A stretch of DNA of 64,000 nt from Qipengyuania seohaensis (GTDB taxonomy: Bacteria > Pseudomonadota > Alphaproteobacteria > Sphingomonadales > Sphingomonadaceae): assembly GCF_002795865.1 (NCBI RefSeq), contig NZ_CP024920.1, positions 744,001 through 808,000 of the forward strand, read 5' to 3'. Positions 46,674-56,201 of this stretch are shown here, piece after piece. Below the pieces are notes generated by a model. It had not been told where the DNA came from and made no database searches. It saw only the letters and a list, made by a program, of their open reading frames with translations. The translations under genes and the position numbers were made by a program. Each line of letters starts with the position of its first letter. Position 1 is the stretch's first letter.

Positions 46674-47264
46674 TCACGCGACGTCTTCAGACTCTTCCTG
46701 CTCGTCACCGCTGTCGGTCAGCGCTTCAAAGGCATCGTCGACCGGATCGAGCAGGCCTGTCGCCTTCAATTCCGCAATACCCGGCAGGTCGCGGCGGCTG
46801 GTAAGACCGAAATGGTCGAGGAATTCAGGCGTAGTGGCGTAGATCGTCGGCCTGCCCGGCACCTCGCGGCGGCCCGCGATCTTCACCCAGCCAGCCTCCA
46901 TCAGCACGTCCAGCGTACCGCCGGATGTCTGCACACCGCGGATCGATTCGATTTCGGCGCGGCTGACGGGTTCGTGATAGGCGATGATCGCCAGAACCTC
47001 GGTCGCGGCGCGGCTGAGCCTGCGGACCTGTTCTTTCTCCTTGCGCAGCAGGTGCGCGAGATCGGGTGCGGTTTCGAAATGCCAGCGCTTGCCCCGCTCC
47101 ACCAGATGGACGCCGCGTTCGCTGTACGCCTCGCCAAGCGACTTGAGAGCGTCACGCACGTCCGCATTGGCTGCATCGCCAAGGAACCCGGCAAGCGCCT
47201 CGACCGTCATCGGCTCTTCCGCGGCAAACAGCGCCGCCTCGATCGCGCGCTCGAGATCGGTCAT
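46674..47264 (-). CDS. scpB: Segregation and condensation protein B
   Basis: 196 aa, two winged-helix domains; kleisin-complex partner of ScpA with SMC in chromosome condensation. N-terminal LERAIEAALFAAEEPMTVEAL, central LSRAATEVLAIIAYHEPVSR and RGVQTSGGTLDVLMEAGWV are diagnostic. Acidic C-terminal tail. ATGA overlap with scpA. Confidence 0.96.
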   Translation of the reverse strand: MTDLERAIEAALFAAEEPMTVEALAGFLGDAANADVRDALKSLGEAYSERGVHLVERGKRWHFETAPDLAHLLRKEKEQVRRLSRAATEVLAIIAYHEPVSRAEIESIRGVQTSGGTLDVLMEAGWVKIAGRREVPGRPTIYATTPEFLDHFGLTSRRDLPGIAELKATGLLDPVDDAFEALTDSGDEQEESEDVA

Positions 47265-48061
47265 GTGACCCGCCTCAGGCGCAAGGGGCCGAACGTGTCT
47301 TCCTGCGCGAGCTCCGCCTTGCCCAATCGCGCCAGTTCAAGCGCGGCGACAAAGCTGGATGCCAGCGCCGAGCGCCGCAGCCGCGGTTCTGCGTGCGGGG
47401 GGAGGAAGTCGCGGATTTCCATCCACTCCAGCGTGACGCCGAGCATGTTCGATACCCGCTCAAGCGCTGAATCGAGCGTCATGACGGGCCGCTCGCGCAC
47501 CATGTGGATGGCAGGAGCTGTGCGCGCCTTTACCCGTCCATATGCCTCGATCAGGGCGAACTGGTCGCACTTCCACTTTGTCTTGCGGACGATGTCGAGC
47601 CCCTCGGGCGCGCCGCGCAGGAATACATCACGACCAATCCGGTCGCCGCCCATCAAGCGCGCAGCAGCATCGCGCATTGCGCCGAGGCGTTGGAGCCGCA
47701 GTTGCAGCCGCAGCGCCAGTTCTTCCGGGCTCGGGTCTTCCTGCTCTTCCTTGGGGAGCAGCATCGCCGATTTGAGGTAGGCCAGCCACGCAGCCATCAC
47801 GAGATAATCGGCCGCAAGTTCCAGCTTCAGCGCTTCTGCCGTCTCGATATAGTCGAGATATTGCTCGACCAGCGCGAGGATCGATATTTCCCGCAGGTCA
47901 ACCTTCTGGCGGCGCGCCAGATCGAGCAGGAGATCGAGCGGGCCTTCCCATCCGTCGAGCTCGAGATAGAGCGCGCCTTCATCGACCGGCGCTTCCGCTG
48001 CGATCCCGTCCCATTCTTCCTGTTCGGGAGCAGCATCGGTGAACAGCAGGCCGTCGCTCAT
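47261..48061 (-). CDS. scpA: Segregation and condensation protein A
   Basis: 266 aa kleisin subunit of the bacterial condensin. After an acidic N-terminus comes LDGWEGPLDLLLDLARRQKV, the family start, then ISILALVEQYLDYI and AADYLVMAAWLAYLKSAMLL; the C-terminal winged helix (FVAALELARLGKAEL) binds SMC. ATGA overlaps with nagZ upstream and scpB downstream. Confidence 0.96.
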   Translation of the reverse strand: MSDGLLFTDAAPEQEEWDGIAAEAPVDEGALYLELDGWEGPLDLLLDLARRQKVDLREISILALVEQYLDYIETAEALKLELAADYLVMAAWLAYLKSAMLLPKEEQEDPSPEELALRLQLRLQRLGAMRDAAARLMGGDRIGRDVFLRGAPEGLDIVRKTKWKCDQFALIEAYGRVKARTAPAIHMVRERPVMTLDSALERVSNMLGVTLEWMEIRDFLPPHAEPRLRRSALASSFVAALELARLGKAELAQEDTFGPLRLRRVT

Positions 48062-49077
48062 GCAGTCGCCTCCGCAATGGCAAGCAAGGCGTCGCGCTTG
48101 GCGAGAAGTTCTTCCGTATCGGCGCATTCCGCAGGTTCGCCCATCATTGCGTGGACCCGGTCGAGACGACTGGCGGTTTCGGCGGACATGGCACCGAGGC
48201 GCTCGGCGATGGCGATTTGGTCGTCCATTTTCGCCCAGCAGTTGAGGACGATGTCGCACCCCGCGGCGAGGGCCTTTTCGCTGCGGTCGGGAATGCTTCC
48301 ATCGAGCGCCTGCATGTCGATATCGTCTGTCAGAAGGAGACCGTCGAAGCCGATGCGGCCGCGAATGACCTTGTCGATCACGGTGGGAGACAGGGTAGCG
48401 GGCCGTTCCTCGTCCCAGGCGGTGAAGACGATATGCGCGCTCATGCCCAGTGGGTGTGCGGCCAGCGTACGGAACGGTTCGATGTCGGTTTCCAGTTCCG
48501 CATCGCTCGCTTCCACACGGGGAAGCATCTTGTGACTGTCAACGGTGGCGCGGCCATGTCCAGGCATATGCTTGAGGCAACCGACCACGCCTGCATGACT
48601 CATCCCGTCGAGTACGGCCCGACCTAGTGCGGCGACCTGCATGGGGTGGCTGCCGAGGGAGCGATCACCGATCACATCATCGGTTTCGGGACGGCGGACG
48701 TCGAAAGGCGCGTGATAATCGACACTTACGCCGACCAGCGCCAGTTCACGCGCCATCGCTTCGGCATTGACGCGCGCGGCCTCGATCGCGCTGGCTGGCG
48801 CGATTTCGAAGAGGCGCGCAAACGCCTCTCCCGCGGGGTACTTCGGCCATTCGGGCGGCTTCATGCGCACGACGCGGCCTCCCTCCTGGTCGATCGATAC
48901 TATCAGTCGGTCGCGGCCGTGGATGCTGCGCAAATCATCCGTAAGCGCCCGCATTTGATCGCGATTTTCGCAGTTGCGGGCGAACAGGATGTAGCCTGCC
49001 GGATCGGCGTCCTTGAAGAAGGCGCGTTCGTCGGCCGTCAGTTCGGGGCCGGAAATGCCGAAGATTGCGGGCAACAT
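48058..49077 (-). CDS. nagZ: Beta-N-acetylhexosaminidase NagZ (GH3)
   Basis: 339 aa cytosolic enzyme of peptidoglycan recycling, cleaving GlcNAc from anhydro-muropeptides. DPAGYILFARNCEN, IDQEGGRVVRM, the KHMPGHGRATVDSHK loop with the general acid/base His/Asp pair, and the nucleophile Asp in LLLTDDIDMQAL are visible. ATG at 49077 (MLPAIFGISGPEL) fits the family; a TTG 12 codons upstream is an alternative. The 81-bp gap to the SPOR gene shows only a weak stem-loop. Confidence 0.95.
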   Translation of the reverse strand: MLPAIFGISGPELTADERAFFKDADPAGYILFARNCENRDQMRALTDDLRSIHGRDRLIVSIDQEGGRVVRMKPPEWPKYPAGEAFARLFEIAPASAIEAARVNAEAMARELALVGVSVDYHAPFDVRRPETDDVIGDRSLGSHPMQVAALGRAVLDGMSHAGVVGCLKHMPGHGRATVDSHKMLPRVEASDAELETDIEPFRTLAAHPLGMSAHIVFTAWDEERPATLSPTVIDKVIRGRIGFDGLLLTDDIDMQALDGSIPDRSEKALAAGCDIVLNCWAKMDDQIAIAERLGAMSAETASRLDRVHAMMGEPAECADTEELLAKRDALLAIAEATA

Positions 49078-49158
49078 AGGCGTAAAAATGCGCTTCTTCC
49101 CTCCTAGTGGCAAGCGGCCAAGAGGCAGGAAGTGTGGAAATAGCGCCGCTTGGGCGGC

Positions 49159-49866
49159 TTATTTCACGAAACAGGGCAATCCGTCGGTTTTCAGCGCGTT
49201 GCACAGGCGATTGGCCGACGCACGGTCACCTGCGACCGCCTGGAGCCTGTAGACCGTGCCGATATCGACCTTCGCCTCTACAATCCGGTGGCGCACTCCG
49301 TTCAGCGCTTCGGTCTGCCGCATCAGCCTGGCCCAGGCATCCTGCGCGTCGGTGCGCGTCGGAAATGCACCCACCTGCACCGCAACGCCGGATAGGGCCA
49401 GCTCGGCAGATGTAGAGGAAGTAGTCGTTGGCGTAGCACCATCGTCGTTTAGCGTAGTCGCGATGGAGGGCACGGCAGCAGACGGAGCCGGATCGTCGGC
49501 CAAGCGCCCTTCGCGTGTCTGACCTTCACCGACTGCGAAGCTGGTATCGCCGGTTCCGGCATAGGTCTTGCCGCCGGGATTTTCCGGGCGCGTTTTGTAG
49601 GGTTCGTCCGGCGCCGCGATCAGGCTGCCATCCGCCGGCGGTTCGTCGGCATGACTGCCGAGGAAGTACCAGGCACCGCCAAGGAACGAGCCGACCAGCA
49701 GGACCGCCAGCACGCCCAGCAGCACGATGCGCGAGGTGGCAAAGCCGGTATCGCCATCGTCGTCGTCATCCGCTTCGAGCCAGGGCAACCGCTCGTCGTC
49801 CTCGAGCAGTTCGAGGTTCTCGCCCTCTTCCCAGTCTTCGTCCCGGTCGTATTCGCCGCCCGCCAT
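49159..49866 (-). CDS. SPOR-domain membrane protein
   Basis: 235 aa. A strongly acidic cytoplasmic N-terminus (about 1-43), one membrane helix at about 47-68, a low-complexity periplasmic linker, and a C-terminal SPOR domain (about 158-235: VAVQVGAFPTRTDAQDAWARL ... YRLQAVAGDRASANRLCNAL) that binds denuded septal glycan. Likely a division-site protein. ATG at 49866 has GAGGAG at good spacing; a GTG two codons upstream overlaps the argS stop. Located with nagZ, scpAB and argS as in other sphingomonads. Confidence 0.9.
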   Translation of the reverse strand: MAGGEYDRDEDWEEGENLELLEDDERLPWLEADDDDDGDTGFATSRIVLLGVLAVLLVGSFLGGAWYFLGSHADEPPADGSLIAAPDEPYKTRPENPGGKTYAGTGDTSFAVGEGQTREGRLADDPAPSAAVPSIATTLNDDGATPTTTSSTSAELALSGVAVQVGAFPTRTDAQDAWARLMRQTEALNGVRHRIVEAKVDIGTVYRLQAVAGDRASANRLCNALKTDGLPCFVK

Positions 49867-49868
49867 GC

Positions 49869-51608
49869 TCACATCTCCTCGACCGCTTCGACCCCCAGGA
49901 TGCCGAGGCCGTTGCGGATCACCTGCCCGACTTGCGACGCCACGAACAGGCGCGCTCCGGTCAGTTCGGCATCGCCTTCCTGGATGATCCGCTTTGCCGG
50001 ATCGTCGTTACCCGCATTCCAGTAACTGTGGAAGGCGGCGGCAAGATCGCCGAGGAAGAAGGCGATGCGATGCGGTTCGCGGGCGCGGGCTGCAGCCTCG
50101 ACAATGCGCGGGAACTGCGCGGCTTCGCGGACCAGCGCGAATTCACCTTCGCCCAGCCGGTCGAGATGGGCGTCGCTTGGCTCGACACCCGCCTTGCGCA
50201 GGGTCGAACGGATACGCGCATGCGCATACTGGAGATAGAAAACGGGATTGTCCTTGGACGCTTCCACCACCTTGGCGAAGTCGAATTCCATCTGCGCTTC
50301 GGGCTTGCGGGTGAGCATGGTGAAACGCACCACGTCCTTGCCGACTTCCTCGACCATGTCGGCGATGGTGATGAAATTGCCCGAACGCTTGGACATCTTC
50401 ACCGGTTCGCCGTCGCGCATCAGATTGACCATCTGTACCAGCTTGACGTCGAACGGCACATCGCGGTCGGCACCCTGAGTGAGCGCGGCGACTGCGGCCT
50501 TGATCCGCTTGACCGTGCCAGCGTGATCCGCACCCCAGATGTCGATCAGGGCATCGGCCTTCTCGGCCTTCTGGAAGTGATAGGCGAGGTCGGCTCCGAA
50601 ATAGGTCCACGAACCGTCCGACTTCTTGATCGGGCGATCCTGGTCGTCGCCGAACTGGGTCGAACGGAACAGCGGCAGTTCCACCGGCTCCCAGTCTTCG
50701 GGCGGCGCCTTGCCCTTGGGCGCTTCGAGTACGCCGTCATAGACGTATCCGTGTTCGCGCAGCCACTTCTCGGCCTCTTCCGGCTTACCCGCTTCCTGCA
50801 ATTCGGCTTCGGAGGCGAAGATATCGTGATTGATACCGAGCAGGGCGAGATCGGCACGGATCATGTCCATCATCGCGGCGACCGCCTTCTTCTTGAAGAT
50901 CTGCAACCACTCGGCTTCCGGGGCGGAGGCATATTTGTCGCCGAATTCAGCAGCCAGTGCCTTGCCGACCGGCTTCAGATAGTCGCCGGGATAGAGGCCT
51001 TCAGGGATAGCGCCGATGTCTTCGCCCAGCGCCTCGCGATAACGCAGGTGCGCCGAGCGCGCGAGCGTATCGACCTGGCCTCCGGCATCGTTGACGTAAT
51101 ATTCGCGCGTGACGCCGTGGGCGGAAAATTCCAGCAAGCCGGCCAGCGCATCGCCGACGACCGCGCCGCGGCAATGGCCCATGTGCATCGGGCCGGTCGG
51201 ATTGGCCGAGACATATTCCACATTGACCGTGCGCCCGCCGCCCATGGCCGAGCGTCCGTAATCGGCACCCAAAGCCGCAATCGCTTCGAGCTCGCGCAAC
51301 CACGCGGTGTCGGCAAGGCGCATATTGATGAAACCGGGTCCGGCAATGCTCGCCTCGGTAATGTCGGGTTCGCGGCCGAGATGCTCGATAATGAGTTCGG
51401 CCAGCGCGCGCGGATTGGTCTTCGCCTGCTTGGCCAACACCATGGCGGCATTGGTCGACAGATCGCCGTGCGAGGGATCGCGCGGCGGTTCGACCGTCAC
51501 GTTTGCGCGGTTTGCGCCCGCGGGAAGGTGCCCTTCCATCTCTAGCGCATTGAGAACGGCGTCGATTTTCGCCGCGAACGAGGCGTGGAGTGTCTGCATG
51601 TCAGCCAT
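49869..51608 (-). CDS. argS: Arginyl-tRNA synthetase
   Basis: Class I tRNA synthetase, 579 aa. The N-terminal tRNA-D-loop domain (SHGDLSTNAAMVLAKQ) is followed by the HIGH-type motif SANPTGPMHMGHCRGA and the KMSKS-type motif VKMSKRSGNF; the C-terminal DALR anticodon domain begins near residue 460 (VFYLQYAHARIRSTLRKA). Overlap of a few bases with the SPOR gene start. Confidence 0.97.
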   Translation of the reverse strand: MADMQTLHASFAAKIDAVLNALEMEGHLPAGANRANVTVEPPRDPSHGDLSTNAAMVLAKQAKTNPRALAELIIEHLGREPDITEASIAGPGFINMRLADTAWLRELEAIAALGADYGRSAMGGGRTVNVEYVSANPTGPMHMGHCRGAVVGDALAGLLEFSAHGVTREYYVNDAGGQVDTLARSAHLRYREALGEDIGAIPEGLYPGDYLKPVGKALAAEFGDKYASAPEAEWLQIFKKKAVAAMMDMIRADLALLGINHDIFASEAELQEAGKPEEAEKWLREHGYVYDGVLEAPKGKAPPEDWEPVELPLFRSTQFGDDQDRPIKKSDGSWTYFGADLAYHFQKAEKADALIDIWGADHAGTVKRIKAAVAALTQGADRDVPFDVKLVQMVNLMRDGEPVKMSKRSGNFITIADMVEEVGKDVVRFTMLTRKPEAQMEFDFAKVVEASKDNPVFYLQYAHARIRSTLRKAGVEPSDAHLDRLGEGEFALVREAAQFPRIVEAAARAREPHRIAFFLGDLAAAFHSYWNAGNDDPAKRIIQEGDAELTGARLFVASQVGQVIRNGLGILGVEAVEEM

Positions 51609-51692
51609 GTCCGCGCGCCTAAACGAATCAGGCGAAATGGCAAGATGCGAGGGCGTGCCGCCCCCGGATCGCGCGCCCCCTAAGCCTAGGGA

Positions 51693-52346
51693 TTAGCGGG
51701 TGGCGTTATAGCCCAGCTGTTCCTGCGTCAGCTGGAAGCCGACCAGCAGTTCGAAGGTCGCGCGCTGGACGGCGGCCCGCACTTCGGGATCCGCCAGCGG
51801 ATCGAGCGCGGCATCGGGATCGCCGGCACGGCGCTTTCGCGTAATGCGCTCGCGAATGTCGGCGGGCAGCGTCGCTTCCGCGCGATTGACGAAGGCAGCC
51901 GCCTTGCCACTTGCGCTGGCGCGTTCCTGTCCGTCCGCGAAGGTCAGCGTCACCGTTCCGACACGCTTGGAAATGACGGCGCTGCCGCCGCGCAGGACGG
52001 TCGAGAAATAGGGCAGTTCCACTGTGCGCGCGCCCCGCACATCGGCGCGGCGTGCAACGACATCGAAGCTGGCTTCGGAGTAGACCTGTTCGCCCTGTTC
52101 GTTGCAGGTCGAGTTGAGGTTCGTGATCGCCGCAGTCACGTCCATATCGGCAAGCGTGCGGGAATCGGCGCTGCGGAACAGCGTCACGTCGCCTGTATAA
52201 TCGGGGATGCCGACTGCCGGACAGGCGGTCCTGACCGCCGTGATACCGACCGCGTTACCGGCCACGACCAATTGCCCGTCGCTCTTGCATCCGGCGAGTG
52301 CGAGACCCATTCCAAGAGCAGTAAGGAGGCGAAAGCGGTTCATCAT
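51693..52346 (-). CDS. Putative lipoprotein, unknown function
   Basis: 217 aa. Lipoprotein signal MMNRFRLLTALGMGLALAGC, Cys20 at the lipobox. The mature part has a beta-rich segment (DVTAAITNLNSTCNEQG; ARTVELPYFSTVLRGG) resembling nothing I can name, then a basic region KRRAGDPDAALDPLADP and QLGYNATR at the end. Start taken at the first of two ATGs at 52346, with GAGGAA upstream. Divergent from ispH. Confidence 0.8.
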   Translation of the reverse strand: MMNRFRLLTALGMGLALAGCKSDGQLVVAGNAVGITAVRTACPAVGIPDYTGDVTLFRSADSRTLADMDVTAAITNLNSTCNEQGEQVYSEASFDVVARRADVRGARTVELPYFSTVLRGGSAVISKRVGTVTLTFADGQERASASGKAAAFVNRAEATLPADIRERITRKRRAGDPDAALDPLADPEVRAAVQRATFELLVGFQLTQEQLGYNATR

Positions 52347-52439
52347 GTCGGCGGCATTCCTCATGTGTTCGTATTCAATGACCCTGCCGGGGCGTGCGTG
52401 CCCTAGCTTGGCGCGATGCAAAGCGCTAGAGGGGCGCGC

Positions 52440-53417
52440 ATGAACGCCCCCTTTCCATCCACCGCTTCGGGTAACGACCCGCGCCTGCCGCTCAAATTGC
52501 TGATCGCCGCACCGCGCGGTTTCTGCGCCGGAGTCGACCGAGCCATCGAAATCGTCGAGCGCGCGCTCACCAAATACGGCGCGCCGGTCTATGTCCGGCA
52601 CGAGATCGTCCACAACCGTTACGTCGTGGACAGCCTGAAAGCCAAGGGCGCGATCTTCGTTGAAGGACTGGACGAAGTGCCTAACGATGCCCCGGTCGTC
52701 TTTTCTGCCCACGGCGTGCCGAAATCGGTGCCTGCAGAGGCCGAGCGCCGCAAGCTGCTCTACGTCGATGCCACCTGCCCTCTGGTCAGCAAGGTCCACC
52801 GCCAGGCCGAACGCCAGATCGAAAAGGGCCAGCACATCCTGTTCATCGGTCACGAAGGCCATCCCGAAGTTATCGGCACCATGGGCCAGGTTCCCGATGG
52901 TCGAATCACGCTGGTCGAATCCGTCGAGGACGTCGCGAAACTTCCTTTCACGCAGGACGACGATCTGTCCTTCCTGACGCAAACGACGTTGTCGGTCGAC
53001 GACACCCGCGAGATCGTGGAAGCGCTGCAGGCAAGATACCCGAAGATCGTCGCGCCCAAGGCTGAGGACATTTGCTACGCCACGAGCAACCGGCAGGCCG
53101 CGGTCAAGGACATCGCCGGCGGCTGCGACCTCGTCCTGGTCATTGGTGCACCGAACTCCTCCAACTCGCTGCGCCTCGTCGAAGTCGCCCAGCGCATGGG
53201 CACGGATGCACGGCTGATCCAGCGCGCAACCGAGATCGAGCCCGAATGGCTTGAAGGCGTCGGCACGCTCGGCCTCACCGCTGGGGCGTCGGCGCCCGAA
53301 AAACTGGTGCGCGAAGTCGTCGATCGGCTTTCGGACTGGCGGGCAGTTTCCGAAGAGGTGATCACGACCACCGAAGAGAACATGATCTTCAAGCTGCCGC
53401 GCCAGCTGATGGATTGA
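52440..53417 (+). CDS. ispH: 4-hydroxy-3-methylbut-2-enyl diphosphate reductase
   Basis: Fe-S enzyme for the last step of the MEP isoprenoid pathway, giving IPP and DMAPP; 325 aa. The three cluster cysteines are C29 ([10 protein letters not shown]), C113 ([11 protein letters not shown]) and C212 ([10 protein letters not shown]); SAHGVP and [10 protein letters not shown] and the [10 protein letters not shown] loop are also present. ATG at 52440 preceded by AGAGGGG. Confidence 0.98.
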   Translation: MNAPFPSTASGNDPRLPLKLLIAAPRGFCAGVDRAIEIVERALTKYGAPVYVRHEIVHNRYVVDSLKAKGAIFVEGLDEVPNDAPVVFSAHGVPKSVPAEAERRKLLYVDATCPLVSKVHRQAERQIEKGQHILFIGHEGHPEVIGTMGQVPDGRITLVESVEDVAKLPFTQDDDLSFLTQTTLSVDDTREIVEALQARYPKIVAPKAEDICYATSNRQAAVKDIAGGCDLVLVIGAPNSSNSLRLVEVAQRMGTDARLIQRATEIEPEWLEGVGTLGLTAGASAPEKLVREVVDRLSDWRAVSEEVITTTEENMIFKLPRQLMD

Positions 53418-53430
53418 TCGGGCCGAAAGC

Positions 53431-54387
53431 TTGGCCGTTTACACCCATCTCGGTGCCGAAGACCTGGCGGAGCTGATCGCGCATTACGATGTGGGCGAAC
53501 TGGTTTCGGCCAAGGGCATCGCGGAAGGCGTATCGAATTCAAACTGGCTGATCGAGACCACCGGCGGGCGGTACATCCTGACCATGTACGAACGGCGGAT
53601 CGACACGGGCGAACTGCCCTTTTTTCTCGGACTGCTGGATCACCTTGCAGAACGAGATTGCCCGGTTCCTGCGACCATCCACGATGAGTCGGGCGCTGCT
53701 TTCCGCACCGTCGATGGCAAGGCGGTTGCGCTGATCGAATTCCTTCCGGGGGTCTCTCCCAACCAGCCGACTGCAGCGCAGGCGCAGGCTGTCGGAAAAG
53801 CACTCGCGGAACTGCACATCGCTGCACAGGATTATGCCCTCTCGCGCGAAAACGACCTTGCGCCGCAGGGCACGCTTGCCATGCTCGAAGCGCTGGACGC
53901 CGATGCGCTTGCCGGGATCGACCCTGCGCTTCCGGCGACGATAGAGCGGGGGCGTGCGATCGTGTCCGCATGGCCCGACGACCTGCCCTCTTCGATCATC
54001 CATTCCGATCTCTTCGCCGACAATGTCCTGATGCTCGGCGACGCCGTGTCGGGGATGATCGACTTCTATTTCGCGTGTCAGGGCGCAATGGCCTACGATC
54101 TTGCCGTGACCCACGCCGCCTGGTCTTTCGACGGGACAGGCCGCACTTACGATCCTGCAATCGGAAGCGCCCTCGTCGAAGGATATTGCGAAGTCCGCCC
54201 GCTCGGCGATGACGAGCGCGCAGCCATGCCATTGCTCACCCAGGCCGCCTGCCTGCGGTTTGTCGCCAGCCGCGCGGAGGACTGGATCGAAACGCCCGCG
54301 GACGCGCTGGTCACGCGCAAGGATCCGATGGATTTCGTGCGGCGGTGGGATTTCTACGCCGAAAACGGCACCGCTCTCTTCGCCTGA
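53431..54387 (+). CDS. thrB: Homoserine kinase (ThrB, choline-kinase fold)
   Basis: 318 aa. Phosphorylates homoserine for threonine synthesis; this is the APH/choline-kinase-like ThrB of alphaproteobacteria, not the GHMP type. GIAEGVSNSNWLIETTGG opens the ATP lobe; SSIIHSDLFADNVLM contains the Brenner-type catalytic Asp and GMIDFYFAC the metal-binding DFY. The start is TTG (53431), 13 bases after ispH. rnhA follows after 27 bp. Confidence 0.93.
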   Translation: MAVYTHLGAEDLAELIAHYDVGELVSAKGIAEGVSNSNWLIETTGGRYILTMYERRIDTGELPFFLGLLDHLAERDCPVPATIHDESGAAFRTVDGKAVALIEFLPGVSPNQPTAAQAQAVGKALAELHIAAQDYALSRENDLAPQGTLAMLEALDADALAGIDPALPATIERGRAIVSAWPDDLPSSIIHSDLFADNVLMLGDAVSGMIDFYFACQGAMAYDLAVTHAAWSFDGTGRTYDPAIGSALVEGYCEVRPLGDDERAAMPLLTQAACLRFVASRAEDWIETPADALVTRKDPMDFVRRWDFYAENGTALFA

Positions 54388-54414
54388 GGCGTTTTGCACG
54401 CTAGGGCCGCGCCG

Positions 54415-54861
54415 ATGAAACAGATCGAACTCTTCACCGATGGATCGTGCAAGGGCAATCCCGGCCCCGGCGGCTGGGCGGCCTTGCTGCGCATGGGGCG
54501 GCACGAAAAGGAATTGTCCGGGAGCGATCCGGAAACGACAAACAATCGCATGGAAATGACCGCCGTGATCCGCGGCCTGTCTGCGCTGATCGAGCCGTGC
54601 CAAGTCGATATCTATACCGACAGCAAGTACGTGATCGACGGGATCACCAAGTGGGTACACGGCTGGAAGAAGCGCGGCTGGATCAATGCCAGCAAGAAGC
54701 CCGTCAAGAATGCGGAGCTATGGCACGACCTGATCGAAGCGACAGCTCGGCACCAGATCGAATGGCACTGGGTCAAGGGCCATTCGGGTCACCTTGAAAA
54801 CGAGCGGGTGGATACCCTCGCCAACCAGGCCGCGGATCGCGCGCTCGTCGGCGAGGGCTGA
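54415..54861 (+). CDS. rnhA: Ribonuclease HI
   Basis: 148 aa, degrades RNA in RNA-DNA hybrids. Catalytic carboxylates D9 ([15 protein letters not shown]), E47 (NRMEMTA), D69 (YTDSKYV) and D133 (ERVDTLAN), with H123 in VKGHSGH. Third gene of the ispH-thrB-rnhA run, a common alphaproteobacterial order. An AGGG lies 9 bases before the ATG. Confidence 0.97.
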   Translation: MKQIELFTDGSCKGNPGPGGWAALLRMGRHEKELSGSDPETTNNRMEMTAVIRGLSALIEPCQVDIYTDSKYVIDGITKWVHGWKKRGWINASKKPVKNAELWHDLIEATARHQIEWHWVKGHSGHLENERVDTLANQAADRALVGEG

Positions 54862-54864
54862 AAA

Positions 54865-55047
54865 TCAGGAGTTGTCGACGGTTTCCGCGCCCGGACCGTT
54901 CTTCTGGATCGAAGCGATGGCGTTCTTGGCGCTGTCCTTCGAGCTGTAGCCTTCGGTCGAGAACATCGTTTCCGAATTGTACTTGAACCGCACGCGGTAT
55001 TCGCCAGCCTTGTCCTTATAGATTTCGAAATGATGTCCCATCGGCAT
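54865..55047 (-). CDS. Small YegP-like (DUF1508) protein
   Basis: 60 aa, a single DUF1508 unit: HHFEIYKDKAGEYRVRFKY then MFSTEGYSSKDSAKNAI. E. coli YegP has two such units, so this is a half-length form. Function unknown; related proteins are thought to be stress-linked. GGAG site 6 bases before ATG 55047; a second ATG lies two codons on. It ends 3 bases from the convergent rnhA. Confidence 0.9.
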   Translation of the reverse strand: MPMGHHFEIYKDKAGEYRVRFKYNSETMFSTEGYSSKDSAKNAIASIQKNGPGAETVDNS

Positions 55048-55103
55048 TCTCTCCTTCGGTGGATTGGATTCGGCTCCTACACTAACAAATGATGCAGTCT
55101 TGG

Positions 55104-56201
55104 CTAGGGGAAGCGGGCCGGAGAGTAGATCGAGGCATCGATCGCCCTGGTCATCTCGTCCCGTTCCTTGCCCAGCAGCAATTGCGAGGCCAGCCGCGCG
55201 GCCGCAGGCGATGTCTGGATACCGAACCCGCCTTGCCCCGCGAACCAGGCGAAGCCTTCGACCTCGGGGTCGTAGCCATAAACCGGCGCGCGATCGGGCG
55301 CGAAACTGCGCAGGCCCGCCCATTTGCGCTCCACCGCCTGGACCTTCCAGTCGACCACGCCCTGCAACCGGTCGATCGCCTCTGCCACCGCCAGTTCCTC
55401 TGGCGCGGCATCACAAGCGGCGCTCGGCTCCTCGTCATGCGGGCTGAGCCAAACCCGCCCGCTTTCCGGCTTGAAGTAGAACTTGCCCGAAATATCCAGC
55501 ACCAGCGGCTGGTCGGGAACAGGGGCGGGATCGGTCCGCAACTGGATCACCGTGCGCCTAAACGGCTGGATGCCGAGCGGTTTCGCCCCCGCGAGCGCAG
55601 CGACCTCGTCGGCCCATGCCCCTGCCGAATTGACGAGAACCGACGCAGAGAAACGGCCTCCACGCTCGGTCTGCAGGGCCCAGCTGCCGTCATTGCGGTG
55701 CGCGCTAGCCAGCTTCGACCTGCATTCCAGTTTTACGCCAAAGGCATTCGCCCGCGAGAGGTAATGCGCATGGAGCGCCGCAACGTCGATATCGGCGCAG
55801 GCCGGCTCCCAGATTGCATCCGACCAGTCCGACCTGATCCCGGAAATCTTGTCCGCCAGCGCCTCGGCACCGATCCGTTCGATCGTCGCACCGGTATCCT
55901 GAAACCGCGTCATGAAGGCATCGAGCGCGGGGCGGTCCTCCGCGCGTCCGATATAGAGCGCGCCGCGCGGCGACAGAAAGCCGTTCTCCCGCAGGTAGTC
56001 GCCCGACGCGAGCGTGAGCGGCACGATTTCCGGCCCGCCGTAGCATTCTTCCCAGAAGGCAGCCGAACGCCCGGTGGAGTGATAGCCCGGCCTGTCTTCC
56101 GCTTCGAGTACGAGCACGCTTGCCCCGCCCTCGGCGAGTTCGGCCGCAAGGCTCGCACCGGCGATGCCGGCTCCAACGATAGCGAAATCGTAGACGGTCA
56201 C
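55104..56201 (-). CDS. FAD-dependent oxidoreductase (DAO/glycine oxidase family)
   Basis: 365 aa. FAD-binding Rossmann motif VYDFAIVGAGIAGASLAAEL at the N-terminus with acidic E34 closing the beta-alpha-beta, STGRSAAF for flavin contacts, VNSAGAWADEVAALAG in the middle and GYDPEVEGFAWFAGQGGFGIQ at the end, all typical of D-amino acid oxidase-like enzymes. Substrate not predictable. ATGA overlap with the hydrolase upstream. Confidence 0.9.
   Translation of the reverse strand: MTVYDFAIVGAGIAGASLAAELAEGGASVLVLEAEDRPGYHSTGRSAAFWEECYGGPEIVPLTLASGDYLRENGFLSPRGALYIGRAEDRPALDAFMTRFQDTGATIERIGAEALADKISGIRSDWSDAIWEPACADIDVAALHAHYLSRANAFGVKLECRSKLASAHRNDGSWALQTERGGRFSASVLVNSAGAWADEVAALAGAKPLGIQPFRRTVIQLRTDPAPVPDQPLVLDISGKFYFKPESGRVWLSPHDEEPSAACDAAPEELAVAEAIDRLQGVVDWKVQAVERKWAGLRSFAPDRAPVYGYDPEVEGFAWFAGQGGFGIQTSPAAARLASQLLLGKERDEMTRAIDASIYSPARFP

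Noticed and set aside
49145..49158. GCCGC-TTGG-GCGGC hairpin at the end of the SPOR gene
   Set aside because: A 5-bp stem with a weak downstream T content; may be chance.
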